Positions 1-8,216 of a stretch of 64,000 nucleotides of DNA are shown in pieces. Position 1 is the stretch's first letter; each line of letters opens with the position of its first letter. Made by a program: the position numbers and the translations under genes. The notes under the pieces are model-generated. The model was not told where the DNA came from. It searched no databases and saw only the letters and a program-made list of their open reading frames with translations. This stretch comes from Novosphingobium sp. PhB165 (GTDB taxonomy: Bacteria; Pseudomonadota; Alphaproteobacteria; Sphingomonadales; Sphingomonadaceae): positions 84,627 through 148,626 of the forward strand of contig NZ_SLVB01000010.1 in NCBI RefSeq assembly GCF_004341845.1. Reading direction: 5' to 3'.

Positions 1-1
1 T

Positions 2-106
2 GGCGAGTTTGCGTTCTCGCGCGATGCGCTCGATGAATACGAGGCCTCGATGAACGCCATCGATGAACTGCTCGGCCGAACGTCCGGCTCGGCCGACAAG
101 CCTTAG
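2..106 (+). CDS. C-terminal fragment of an unidentified protein
   Basis: An open frame enters from the left edge and ends at a TAG at 104-106. It gives the last 34 residues of a protein, beginning GEFAFSRDALDEYEAS and ending TSGSADKP. The segment is acidic and looks helical, but there is too little to name a family. It points towards the putative origin region and away from repA. The reading rests only on frame continuity and codon use typical of the window, so it could also be chance. Confidence 0.4.
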   Translation, partial: GEFAFSRDALDEYEASMNAIDELLGRTSGSADKP

Positions 107-1242
107 GACAGAAGGGCCGTCGCCGTCCGGTTCGGATGGTGGCTCCTGCCCGCCTCTCCTTCATCCAGGCCTGCTCCTCCCTACAGGCGAAATGTCAGCC
201 CGTAGCGCATCGGACACAAGCGGCAGTGGTGAACAGGCGGAGGCGGATGTCCTGCCGTGAGTCATTTTGGCCTCACGTGATGCCGAAATGCCATTTTCGT
301 TGCGCTTTTGCCCAAAAAATAGGCTCCCGCAGAGCCTCGTACAGAGCAAAGACGGGCGTGCCGCGACCCAGAGTTCATCGCGGGAGCTATGAAGCTCTAG
401 AGGGCCTCCAAGGGCAATTTTGCGCATTTCGGGTTTTGTTCGCACTGCTGCGCCCAAAAAAAGGAGCTTGAGCGCTTTCTCAGAGTCCAAAATGCGCTCG
501 CCGTCGTCGGAGTGGGTCTGCGGCGGCGATGGGGATCGGAAACGACCTTTGAGGCTTCCATGAGGGCATGCGATCGATGACGGCGAAGAGCGAAGGCGTT
601 CTAGGTCCCTCATCGCGTTGTGGGCGCGGAGGTCATGTCGTGGTCCGCGCAAGATCGGCAAGGCACAAGTTCGAACACGCTCGCAATGGAACGGGCGGAA
701 GGCGAACGTGGTGCGACGAGCAGGCGGATGTGAGGCCTACTTTTTTCAAGCGGCCCGGCGCAGCGACAGGTTCGCTTGGTCTCCCCGGAAAAGGCATACA
801 CGTTTGCCCGGTTTAGCGACTGGTCCGGTTCGTCCGCCCGAAAGAACCCGGCGGTGTTCCGGGAGTGTCGCTAGCGGTGCGCAGCCGGGAGATGCTGACA
901 CATAACGTGAGGTTTGATTTGCAGCCGATATTGGGGGCTGGGCGGAAGAGCGTACGTTGAAACACGCGGTGCTTTGCCCAAGGCGATCAGAACCACTCGA
1001 CGTTCCGGAGTTCAACGGCCTCGCCGTCTGATTGAAGCCGCGCGGCCAGCCCTATGTTTGGGCGGTTTTGCGTACGCTCGCCGTAAAGCGCCCTTCCCTC
1101 TGTCCCAAAAATACCGAAGCTTCCGGCAGTTAGAATCTCATTTAGGGATTCTGTTACAAGGTTACAGGCCCGGATTGCTCCCGAAAGCCACGAGACTCCG
1201 ATGAGTCGCGAATTTGGGCTGTTCCCGAAAGGACGTGTATCC

Positions 1243-1338
1243 GTTCCCGGAGTGTCGAGGCCGGCGTTCCCGGAGTGTCGAAGGGGTGTTCCCGGAGTGT
1301 CGAAGGGTGGGGTTTTCCTGTTCCCGGAGTGTCGATGG
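1243..1338 (+). repeat. Iteron direct repeats, likely RepA binding sites
   Basis: Four copies of GTTCCCGGAGTGTCGA start at 1243, 1266, 1288 and 1320. Start-to-start distances are 23, 22 and 32 bp, so the first three lie about two helical turns apart on one DNA face and the fourth about one turn further. A two-mismatch copy sits at 856-871 and an inverted one-mismatch copy at 1467-1481, between the array and the end of repA. This arrangement is typical of iterons bound by a plasmid initiator. RepA binding is inferred from position. Confidence 0.8.
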
Positions 1339-1466
1339 ACCGTGAAAAGCGCCCGGTTTGGGTGCGAGGTTGAATTACTTTGCGCGCATGCTTCGCAGAG
1401 AAGGTTCAAATCTCGGAAGCCGTCCCTTTCGAGCGAAGCGTCGCGGACATCGATCCAATCCTGACG

Positions 1467-1481
1467 CGACACTTCGGGAAC
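1467..1481 (-). repeat. Inverted iteron copy beside the repA 3' end
   Basis: On the minus strand this reads GTTCCCGAAGTGTCG, which differs from the direct-repeat iteron by one base. Its orientation is opposite to the array at 1243-1338. Inverted iteron copies near rep genes often serve in copy control or autoregulation. Here it lies downstream of the repA stop codon, so a role in origin architecture is more likely than promoter control. Confidence 0.5.
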
Positions 1482-1520
1482 GGCCCCCCTTCCCTCACCA
1501 AACCAGCACGCCGGGCTCGC

Positions 1521-2801
1521 TCATCCGCGCAGCGAGCGGCCGTTCTTTTCGTGATGGCGGCGGACCCAACCGACGAAGGCGCGCTGCCAATCGGCAGGCG
1601 TCCGTTCGGGACTGGCCCCGATCCAGCGTTCGAAATCCGCGTGGAGTGCATGGAGATCCCAGCCCGGGCACTCGCGGCGCAGGAGCGTGATGGTCTCGTC
1701 GGTCATGAACCCGCGCGTGGCGGCATCGGACAGACCGACGATAGTGGTGCGGATAAGTTTGCGCGCATCCACCACGTCTTCGGGCACGTTTCCGCCGGGC
1801 ACCGCGTCAGCGGATGATGGCTGTGCGCGCTGGCTGTCATCAGTACCGCCTTGCGAGGCGGCCCGTTTCCCCGGGGAAACCCGCTTGGCCGCGGCGACCT
1901 TGACCGTGGGATCGGCAGACCCTTCTTCCGCTGCGGCCTCGGGCAGCACCATTCCGGCGCCGCCCTTCCCGTCTACCCGGCGCATTCGCAGCATGGGCTC
2001 GCCGTCCTTCGCGGTCTCGACCGCAAGGGCATAGCCCGGCAGTTCGTCCTTCTCGGCGAGCTTGAGCATCTCGAACTTGAAGCGGCGATATTGCCCCTCG
2101 GCACCCGACTTTTCGAACAATACGGGCATCGAGATCGCGAAACCGGCCTCCCCTGCCCCACCGGCGTGCTTGCGCGCGACCCGGTAAAGCCAGCGCTCGC
2201 GGCCTCCGGTGATGTCGAAATAGGCGCGGTCGATCGACAGCACGCCGCCTTTCATCATCACGCCTTCCCAGAACCAGTTGGACAGCTCGATCGTCATGCC
2301 GCGCGAGCGTTCGGTCCGCTCGTCGACGAGCTGGGTCCAGCCATCAAGCCAGGAGAATGTCGCCTCGCGGCGGTTCTCGGCGCGGATGTTGGTCTTGATC
2401 GTTGTCGAGACGAGCCGATCGAGCGCCTGACCCAGCAGTTCGTAGGCACGCCCGGTCGTGGGGCGGCCAATCGCGCGCAGCAGGTCGTAGGGCATGAGAT
2501 GAAGCTTGCGCGGGACATCGTTTGCGCCGCGCCGCGACATGTCGGCGAGCATACTGGCACAATAGATCAGGATGTCGGCGTCCCAGATCGTCGCCATGCC
2601 GTAGTCCGGGTTGGCGCTGACATGGACCCAGAGCTTTCCATCCGGGCTGGTATAGTCGATCGGCTTGACGCGCTTCGACTTGGCCAGGCTGAAGAAGGGG
2701 CGTTCCATCATCTCGCGCTGATCGCGCAGCGGCATGTCTGCGACATAGGGCAGGAACATGTCGAATTGTTCTGAGGCCGTCTCCGGCTTTTGGCGGCTCA
2801 T
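1521..2801 (-). CDS. repA: Plasmid replication initiator RepA
   Basis: A 426-residue protein starting MSRQKPETASEQFDMFLP. It matches the RPA-type replication initiators of alphaproteobacterial plasmids in features such as FFSLAKSKR, a central ALDRLVSTTIKTN segment and SIDRAYFDITGGRERWLYRVARKHAG. These proteins bind origin iterons and open the DNA. The frame stays open upstream to 3128, but that extension runs through parS sites and low-complexity arginine-rich sequence, so I choose the ATG at 2801. The C-terminal third is rich in Ala, Gly and charged residues and contains a parS site in its coding sequence. It is the last gene of the parA-parB-repA block and is separated from parB by its own 549-bp region. 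Confidence 0.88.
   Translation of the reverse strand: MSRQKPETASEQFDMFLPYVADMPLRDQREMMERPFFSLAKSKRVKPIDYTSPDGKLWVHVSANPDYGMATIWDADILIYCASMLADMSRRGANDVPRKLHLMPYDLLRAIGRPTTGRAYELLGQALDRLVSTTIKTNIRAENRREATFSWLDGWTQLVDERTERSRGMTIELSNWFWEGVMMKGGVLSIDRAYFDITGGRERWLYRVARKHAGGAGEAGFAISMPVLFEKSGAEGQYRRFKFEMLKLAEKDELPGYALAVETAKDGEPMLRMRRVDGKGGAGMVLPEAAAEEGSADPTVKVAAAKRVSPGKRAASQGGTDDSQRAQPSSADAVPGGNVPEDVVDARKLIRTTIVGLSDAATRGFMTDETITLLRRECPGWDLHALHADFERWIGASPERTPADWQRAFVGWVRRHHEKNGRSLRG
1865..1880. promoter_or_regulatory. parS-like palindrome inside repA
   Basis: The perfect 16-bp palindrome GTTTCCCCGGGGAAAC lies in the 3' part of repA, where it encodes part of the peptide RVSPGKR. Three identical copies occur between repA and parB. 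A shared palindrome of this length in a coding sequence and in the flanking spacer indicates a protein-binding site rather than codon chance. ParB is the obvious candidate. Confidence 0.8.
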
Positions 2802-2862
2802 GTTCGGATTCCGACTGGCAAGTGGACGTGGCTTTGCATTCTTGAAGCTGCGCCGGTGGTCT

Positions 2863-2878
2863 GTTTCCCCGGGGAAAC
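2863..2878. promoter_or_regulatory. parS: parS-like centromere site
   Basis: A perfect copy of GTTTCCCCGGGGAAAC. The palindrome extends by two more paired bases on each side (2861-2880). It is about 60 bp upstream of the repA start. The general layout resembles chromosomal parS (TGTTTCACGTGAAACA), with the inner CACGTG replaced by CCCCGGGG. Confidence 0.85.
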
Positions 2879-3063
2879 AGCATCGCGGCGAATTTCGGTG
2901 ATTCTCGCCATCATGGCGGGCACGCAAAGCAAGGGCAAATCGGCGCCGCGCGTGCCTGTGAAGAACTCGGAAGGGCAGGGTGGATGGTGAGTGGGCCGGA
3001 TCCGTAGGCCGGTCACGACCGAAGACGCTAACGCGTGGGTGCCGGGGGCGGGCTGCCGGTTGT

Positions 3064-3079
3064 GTTTCCCCGGGGAAAC
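3064..3079. promoter_or_regulatory. parS: parS-like centromere site
   Basis: A perfect copy of the 16-bp palindrome in the repA-parB gap, flanked by T and A so that the symmetry reaches 18 bp. It is the middle site of three in the spacer. Confidence 0.85.
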
Positions 3080-3242
3080 AGGGGATCGGCGAGCATGCCG
3101 TCATGGTGACGGGCGCAGCAAGGCTCACTGGAGAGTAGTGGGCATCCGACTGCTTGCAGGATAGGAGTGAAGGGAGATGGGGGAGCAGAGCTCAGCTGCG
3201 GCGGTGCCGTTCGTTCACGGCGGAGGCACTTACGCCAATAGT

Positions 3243-3258
3243 GTTTCCCCGGGGAAAC
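3243..3258. promoter_or_regulatory. parS: parS-like centromere site
   Basis: A perfect copy of the 16-bp palindrome, closest to the parB 3' end and only about 20 bp from the parB terminator. Placement at the end of the par operon is normal for plasmid centromeres. Confidence 0.85.
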
Positions 3259-3280
3259 AAGGAGCAGGGCAGGGGAAACG

Positions 3281-3309
3281 AAAAAGGCGGGAGCTTTCGC
3301 CCCCGCCTT
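3281..3309 (-). terminator. Rho-independent terminator of parAB
   Basis: Read on the minus strand, AAGGCGGG(GG) pairs with CCCGCCTT across a short loop and is followed by a T run. It lies about 40 bp past the parB stop, so the parA-parB transcript probably ends here and repA uses its own promoter. Confidence 0.8.
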
Positions 3310-3350
3310 GTGTGATCACTCACCCATACAGATTCTTTCTGCCGGTCAGG

Positions 3351-4415
3351 TCAGGGACGCAAGCCCTTGCCCTCACCATCGAGCAAGTCCAGCAATTCGC
3401 GCACGGCATCGAGCACTTCATCACGCGTCGCACCTGAACCGGCATGAAGGCGCAGCGTCACGCCCTGGCGGTTGCTCGATTGCACCGAGGCCATGTGCCG
3501 GCCATGGCGTGAAAAGACCGACTTGGGTTCCGGACGAACACGATCGGCTTCGGGCGCGGCCAGCAGCGTCTTGATGACGTCGGCGGCAGGGACCGAAGGG
3601 CGCCCGCCATTGCGGCGGCTCGTCTGTTCTCGGGCAAGCCGCTGGGCCTCCTTGCGGATCGCGGGAGACTTGGCGCTGTCGTCCAGTGCCTGCGCCAACG
3701 GATAGGCGGGCTTGAGCTGAACATCGGCAGGGGAGGCGAAAGCATCGAGGATGGCGTCCGGAATGGCCGCGACCTTGAGCATCTTCGACAGCCAGCCCTT
3801 GGAGAGCTTCAGCCGCTCGGCCATGCGCGTCATGTGGTTGCCGTAGTGCTGCTTGAGTGCCTCGGCATAATTGCGCGCGCGTTCGAGATCCGAAACGTCC
3901 TTGCGGGCGCGGTTCTCAAGATCGGCAAGGCGGAAAGCGGCCTCGTCGTCGAGCTGGACGACTTGCGCAACGAAATGCATCTCCGGATAGGAGTGCGCTC
4001 GCAGCCAGGCGACTGACCAGTGGCGGCGGGTACCAGCGATGACTTCGAAATCGTGGTCCGGGTCGCCATCGATGCGGCGGACCACCGCCGGGACTTTCTG
4101 ACCGCCCTCGGCGATCATCGAATCGATCAGTTCGCGGCAGGATTCCTCGGTGAGGTGGGTATAGCTGCGCGCATTGCCCGGCCAAGGGCGGACCCTGGCA
4201 GGATCGAGCAGCAGCTGCGTGACCTGCCGGACTTCGCCGCTGGCTACGCGGGCAAGCGCACTCTCGCGGCCGAGCAGCGTGGTGCCACGCGCGCGTTCGG
4301 CCCGCGGTACCACCGGAATGGCCGCGATATCCGTGGCTTCGGCTGCCGACGCGTTCGGTTCGATCTCTTCGTCGGAGAGCAGCGCGGCGAGATAGTCGGA
4401 TTGCTTGCGGGCCAT
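3351..4415 (-). CDS. parB: Partition protein ParB
   Basis: A 354-residue centromere-binding protein of the ParB/Spo0J family. The ParB N-terminal domain covers about residues 65-150 and includes GTRRHWSVAWL (128-138), a variant of the arginine box used for CTP binding and clamping. A helix-turn-helix follows at about 185-215 (MTRMAERLKLSKGWLSKMLK), and the C-terminal tail probably dimerises. The start at 4415 is chosen because CGAGG lies about 9 bases upstream. An in-frame ATG at 4454 has no such signal. ParB should bind the four GTTTCCCCGGGGAAAC sites nearby and work with ParA to segregate the replicon. Confidence 0.92.
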   Translation of the reverse strand: MARKQSDYLAALLSDEEIEPNASAAEATDIAAIPVVPRAERARGTTLLGRESALARVASGEVRQVTQLLLDPARVRPWPGNARSYTHLTEESCRELIDSMIAEGGQKVPAVVRRIDGDPDHDFEVIAGTRRHWSVAWLRAHSYPEMHFVAQVVQLDDEAAFRLADLENRARKDVSDLERARNYAEALKQHYGNHMTRMAERLKLSKGWLSKMLKVAAIPDAILDAFASPADVQLKPAYPLAQALDDSAKSPAIRKEAQRLAREQTSRRNGGRPSVPAADVIKTLLAAPEADRVRPEPKSVFSRHGRHMASVQSSNRQGVTLRLHAGSGATRDEVLDAVRELLDLLDGEGKGLRP

Positions 4416-4540
4416 GGGCTTACCTCGAAGGACGCTCTGAGAGGGCAGGGGCATCGGAATTCAAAAAGAACAAATGGAAAACGCCGAACCTCGACAGCGT
4501 TCCCGAAAGAACGATGCCGCCGCAGTCCGGAAGGGCATGG

Positions 4541-5794
4541 TCAGCCATTGACCAGCAGCTCCTCGTCCACTTTCTGGCTGCGGCCCCAACCGGCGCGAAC
4601 GAGCTGTTCGATCTGGCCCAGCGCCTCGTCGAGATTGGCGCGCGAGCGCTTGTGCGTGCGCGCGGTGCCGATCGGCTTTTCCAGTTCGTAGACCGTCATC
4701 ATGCGCATGGCAGCATGGCTGATCTCAGCGCTTTCGAGGATCGGAACCGGGAGCAGGGCAGGGCCGAAAGTCTGCTCCATGATCGTGCGGACCATCTCGT
4801 GGCTGGGATCGTTGCCGTCGAACTTCGAGCAGATCAGGCGGACGAACGAATAGTCGACCTCGATGCCGACACCGGTCAGCTGGTCGAGCACCTGGTCCAT
4901 CATCGAAAGGAACTGCACGGTCGAGCAGAAGTCCGGCGTGGTGGCGGCAAGCGGCACCAGCAGGGCATTGGCCGCCTGCATCACCGCAAGGCTGATCGTG
5001 CCGAGCGCCGGCGGCGGATCGAGAATGACCACGTCGTAATGGCGCGAAAGATCCGTAAGTCCTTGCTTCAGCTTGCGGAAGCGCGCGGCAAGTACCGATT
5101 GCCCGTCGGAACCGGCAGCGGCGAGTTCGTACTCGACGTCGAACAGTTCGAGGTTCGAGGGGATCAGGTCGACATTGGGCCAGGGCGTGCGCTTGACCGC
5201 ATAGAGCAAGTCGGCCTGGGTCGGGTCGATCGAGAGATAGGGGTAGAGCGTCTCTTCCCGCGTGATGTTGAAGTGCGGGTTGAAGCCGAACAGCGTGGTC
5301 GTGGTCGCCTGGCTGTCGCAATCGACCACCAGCACCTTGTAGCCGTGCACCGCGAAATAGTGCGCAAGATGGGTGGTGACGGTGGATTTGCCGACGCCGC
5401 CCTTGAAGTTCTGCACCGCGATCATCGCCGGAACGTCAAGCGGCGCGCGGGCCGGCGAAGCGCCGAGCACTTCGCGCATGTGCAGCATGTCCTCGATCGA
5501 GTAGCCGAGCCGGCGCCCGTTTTCCCCGGCGGGGGGAGGGGGCAGGCGGCCGTCGTCCTCTGCCATGCGGATACGGTTGGTGGAGCAGCCAAGCAGCTGC
5601 GCCGCCTCGGCGATTCCGGTGCGGACATTGAGTCCCTTGCGGCTTTCCGGCAGAAACGCCTTGCGCCGCAAGCGCTCGATCATCTTCTCACCCGCCTCGG
5701 CAAGATCGCCAATCTGGGAAATGACGGCATTCGATTCGGCCACGCGGCACTCCATTGAAGCACTTTTGCGGGCAGAATAGGCAATTTCATTCAT
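4541..5794 (-). CDS. parA: Partition ATPase ParA with N-terminal DNA-binding domain
   Basis: A 417-residue Walker-type ParA ATPase. The deviant Walker A motif KGGVGKST is at about 131-138, followed by VLVVDCDSQ (Walker A') and YDVVILDPPPALG (Walker B). A predicted winged-helix or MerR-like segment at about 60-105 (AEAAQLLGCSTNRIR) precedes the ATPase, as in type Ia ParA proteins that repress their own promoter. Starts at 5794 or 5755 are both possible, and neither has a good ribosome site. It is the first gene of the par operon, with a 125-bp gap before parB. Confidence 0.92.
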   Translation of the reverse strand: MNEIAYSARKSASMECRVAESNAVISQIGDLAEAGEKMIERLRRKAFLPESRKGLNVRTGIAEAAQLLGCSTNRIRMAEDDGRLPPPPAGENGRRLGYSIEDMLHMREVLGASPARAPLDVPAMIAVQNFKGGVGKSTVTTHLAHYFAVHGYKVLVVDCDSQATTTTLFGFNPHFNITREETLYPYLSIDPTQADLLYAVKRTPWPNVDLIPSNLELFDVEYELAAAGSDGQSVLAARFRKLKQGLTDLSRHYDVVILDPPPALGTISLAVMQAANALLVPLAATTPDFCSTVQFLSMMDQVLDQLTGVGIEVDYSFVRLICSKFDGNDPSHEMVRTIMEQTFGPALLPVPILESAEISHAAMRMMTVYELEKPIGTARTHKRSRANLDEALGQIEQLVRAGWGRSQKVDEELLVNG

Positions 5795-5890
5795 TTCGGC
5801 AATGGGATGGCCTATATTCCTGTTTGTAGTGCCACCCACCCCCTTTGAGACGCAATATCTTGGGGGCTGGCATGTCTGGAGCCCTTTTTT

Positions 5891-5915
5891 CCAAACGGGC
5901 AGCAAGCGTGTTTGG
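5891..5915. promoter_or_regulatory. Inverted repeat upstream of parA
   Basis: CCAAAC at 5891-5896 is mirrored by GTTTGG at 5910-5915 with a 13-bp spacer, about 100 bp upstream of the parA start. Type Ia ParA proteins commonly bind such a repeat to repress parAB. The arms are short, so chance is possible. Confidence 0.35.
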
Positions 5916-6111
5916 CTCCCGTTCATTCGATGGCCGGCGAATCATCGAAGGCGATTCAGGGGGGCGATTCGAGCCGGCATCGTGCGTGGATCCCGGAACG
6001 CATCAAGGCCGAAAGTCCCCAACTCACGCCCGATGGCCGACTGCCAGAGGCCCACGAAGGGAGTGAGGGGTTCCCACCGTGCGGCGGCGCCTGGCTGGCG
6101 TTTGCGATCCC

Positions 6112-6345
6112 GCCCAGCACGTCGTTTCGCAGGCCATATTCGCGTCGTTGGTGATCCGCGACGGCCTCGTCAGCATCGGCTTCGTTGAAGCGGCGCACGG
6201 TGCCGGGCTGGCGACTGTGGAGGAAGAAAGCGCGCGGTCCCCATCGAGGCAGGCAAACTCGTGCGGATGCTGAACGACCGGACGCTGCCGCCCGATCAGA
6301 CTCCCATCGTTCTGGCCCCGGTTATCAGCTTTCGTCCGCCGCCGT
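6112..6345 (+). pseudogene. Frameshifted C-terminal remnant of a LysR-type regulator
   Basis: One frame reads LVIRDGLVSIGFVEAAHGAGLATVEEE (in two parts, 6142-6231). After a shift near 6232-6246 a second frame continues IEAGKLVRMLNDRTLPP. Together they follow the pattern of a LysR effector domain C-terminus: a GAGLA segment, then a (A/E)AG(K/R)LVR-L-(D/N)-W/R segment followed by PP. No start, helix-turn-helix or complete reading frame exists, and the end runs into the 3' end of the GntR gene on the other strand. It appears to be a degraded relic left by a rearrangement at the edge of the par region. The rest of 5795-6324 holds only the parA upstream repeat. Confidence 0.45.
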
Positions 6346-7026
6346 CTGCACCGACTGGAAGCGGTGGGCGTGGCGTTGCAAGCCGATGCGGGTTCGGCGG
6401 ATATGGAGGACGAGCGCGGCCTGTGCGGTTTCGACCTCGCCCCGGATCACGGCATCGTAAAGCAACTGGTGCTCCACGTCGTGCGTGCGGCTGCCGCTGG
6501 CGAAGGCAAGCTTCAGGTAAGCGCGGCGATAGCTCTGCGTGGTGTCCCAGACGCGCTCGACGATCTGCGCGAGAAGGGGGGTCTCGTGCCGTCGATAGGT
6601 GATCCAGTGAAACTCGCGGCCCAGCGCAATGGCCTCGTCGATGTCGGTGACTTGTTCGTTGCGCTCCATCACCCGCTTGAGGTCGGCAAAATCGCCGTCG
6701 GTGAGGTGCGGCATGCTCTCGGCGAGCAGCAGCGGCTCGATCCGCTCGCGGATCTCGTAGGACACTTCAAGGTCGCGCAGGGACAGGCTGGCCACGCGCG
6801 CGCCGGTATTGGGCCGCATGACGACAAGCCCGCGCGCTTCCAGCATGCGCAGCGCATCGCGCACCGGGATGCGGCTCGTTTCCAGTTCGGCGGCCAGTTC
6901 GTCCTGCTTGATGCGCGCGCCGGGGGCGATCTCGCCCGCGAGAATACGCTCGGCAAGGATGTCGGCGATGCGCTGGCTGGCCGCTCCCGAGCTGGCCAAA
7001 TTTGAACTGGAAGCAGGTAACGTCAT
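6325..7026 (-). CDS. GntR-family (FadR subfamily) transcriptional regulator
   Basis: A 233-residue regulator. The N-terminal winged helix (about 15-80) contains AERILAGEIAPGARIKQDELAAELETSRIPVRDALRMLEARGLV, quoted only to identify the typical GntR pattern in its parts AERILAGEI and SRIPVRDALRMLEA. The C-terminal FCD helical domain has the metal or acid-binding pattern HLTDGDF and FHWITYRRHET. Its ATG overlaps the TGA of the upstream FMN oxidase (ATGA), making it the last gene of a five-gene operon, which is a usual place for a repressor of that operon. The effector is probably an organic acid of the pathway. Confidence 0.88.
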   Translation of the reverse strand: MTLPASSSNLASSGAASQRIADILAERILAGEIAPGARIKQDELAAELETSRIPVRDALRMLEARGLVVMRPNTGARVASLSLRDLEVSYEIRERIEPLLLAESMPHLTDGDFADLKRVMERNEQVTDIDEAIALGREFHWITYRRHETPLLAQIVERVWDTTQSYRRAYLKLAFASGSRTHDVEHQLLYDAVIRGEVETAQAALVLHIRRTRIGLQRHAHRFQSVQTAADES

Positions 7027-8216
7027 CAGGTTCCTTCGAAGACCGCTGACGGCTGCATAGCGCTCCTGCCCGAACCAAGGAAGCTTCTGTCCAGTTCATC
7101 GAGCCGGGTGATCCCCAACATGGCCATCGCCACGTCGATCTCGTTCGCGAGCAGGGCCAGCGCATGGGCCGCGCCGGCCTGTCCTGCGGCGGCGCAGCCG
7201 TAGAGCGTGGCGCGGCCGATCATCACCGCATCCGCGCCGAGCGCGATGGCCTTGATGACATCGGCCCCGCGCCGCACGCCGCTGTCGAACAGCACGGTGG
7301 CGCGGCCGCCCACGGCGTCGACAATGGCGGGCAGGGCATCGATGGCAGGCGGCGAGGAATCGAAATTGCGCCCCCCGTGATTGGATACGGCAATGCCGTC
7401 CACCCCGCGCTCGACCGCGCGGCGCGCGTCGTCCGGATGGAGCAGGCCCTTGACCACCAGCTTGCCCGGCCAGCGGCGGCGCAGCTCGTCCACGTCCTTC
7501 CAGTCGACCGAGGCCGAATTGGTGACGCGCGCGACTTTGCCGGTGATCCGGCCGCCGACTTCGGCGGGATAGTTGGCGAACTGTGGCAGTCCGCCTTCCA
7601 GCATGTAGCGCCCCATGACCGAGGCGAGCCAGCCTGGGCGGCGCAGGAAATCGCTGACGAGGCGGGTGTTGGGCCGGACCGGGTTGGACATTCCGGCGCG
7701 GCGGTTGAATTCGCGCAGCGGCCAGACGGGGGTATCCACGGTCAGCACCAGCACGTCGGCGCCGTGCTTCCCGGCGGCTTCCACCACTTGCCACGAAAGC
7801 TCGCGCCGTTCCCACAAGTACATCTGCATCCAGTGACCGGCACGGGCGACCTTGGCGATATCCGCAAAGCTGGTGGTCGAACTGGTGGTCTGGGTGAAGG
7901 GAATGCCCGCGGCGGCGGCGGCACTGGCGATGGCGCGCTCGCCCCGGTGCCACATGAGGTCGGCAATGCCGGTCGGCGCGATCACCAGGGGCAGGGGCTG
8001 GCGGCGGCCGAACAGCACGGTTTCGGCCGAGCGCGCGGACACATCGCGCAAGGTGCGCGGCGTGAGGTGCAGCGATTGCAGGGCTGAGACATTGCGGCCG
8101 ATCAGCAGGTCGTCCTCGGTCCCGCGCTCCATGAACTCCCAGATCGCGCGCGGCAGCCGGCGCCGGGCAAGGGCGCGCAGCTGGGCGATGTTATGGGCCT
8201 TCTTTGCTATGGCCAT
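7026..8216 (-). CDS. FMN-dependent alpha-hydroxy-acid oxidase/dehydrogenase
   Basis: A 396-residue member of the L-lactate dehydrogenase/glycolate oxidase family. It shows the N-terminal helix, PLVIAPTGIADL, the FMN-contacting LTVDTPV, the catalytic SNHGGRNFDSSP (His base and substrate Arg) and the FMN-phosphate loop DSGVRRGADVIKAIALGADAVMIGR in parts. These enzymes oxidise an L-2-hydroxy acid to the 2-oxo acid. Start and stop overlap both neighbours by ATGA junctions, so it is cotranscribed with the monooxygenase and GntR. NFD replaces the more usual QLD after SNHGGR, which may alter substrate choice. Confidence 0.88.
   Translation of the reverse strand: MAIAKKAHNIAQLRALARRRLPRAIWEFMERGTEDDLLIGRNVSALQSLHLTPRTLRDVSARSAETVLFGRRQPLPLVIAPTGIADLMWHRGERAIASAAAAAGIPFTQTTSSTTSFADIAKVARAGHWMQMYLWERRELSWQVVEAAGKHGADVLVLTVDTPVWPLREFNRRAGMSNPVRPNTRLVSDFLRRPGWLASVMGRYMLEGGLPQFANYPAEVGGRITGKVARVTNSASVDWKDVDELRRRWPGKLVVKGLLHPDDARRAVERGVDGIAVSNHGGRNFDSSPPAIDALPAIVDAVGGRATVLFDSGVRRGADVIKAIALGADAVMIGRATLYGCAAAGQAGAAHALALLANEIDVAMAMLGITRLDELDRSFLGSGRSAMQPSAVFEGT

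Larger units (their letters stand above)
107..1520. other. Gene-poor putative replication origin region
   Basis: This 1.4-kb stretch has no open frame with recognisable protein features. Several overlapping short frames on both strands look like chance. It lies directly downstream of repA. It holds four close direct repeats at 1243-1338, a degenerate copy near 856 and an inverted copy at 1467-1481. A locally AT-richer patch at 1131-1166 contains an inverted repeat (AGAATC at 1132-1137, GATTCT at 1147-1152) and two GTTACA direct repeats. An 8-bp inverted pair GCTCCCGC/GCGGGAGC lies at 323-330 and 380-387. Iterons beside a melting-prone patch next to a Rep gene are the expected form of a plasmid origin, so I infer oriV here. 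Confidence 0.6.
2802..3350. other. Intergenic centromere and repA promoter region
   Basis: No gene is supported in this 549-bp gap. It contains three parS-like palindromes at 2863-2878, 3064-3079 and 3243-3258, roughly 180-200 bp apart, and a rho-independent terminator for parB at 3281-3309. The promoter of repA must lie in the right-to-left path through this region, so ParB spreading from the sites could influence repA expression. I could not place promoter boxes with confidence. Confidence 0.65.

Noticed and set aside
136..1204. Short open frames of 60-166 codons in the first 1.2 kb
   Set aside because: They overlap each other on both strands, lack ribosome sites and recognisable domains, and cover the putative origin.
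2802..3128. N-terminal extension of RepA to 3128
   Set aside because: The extra 109 residues cross two parS sites and are arginine-rich with no family similarity. The ATG at 2801 fits the conserved start.
4020..5758. Long plus-strand frames opposite parB and parA
   Set aside because: They are antisense shadows caused by high GC. The minus-strand proteins have clear ParA and ParB motifs.
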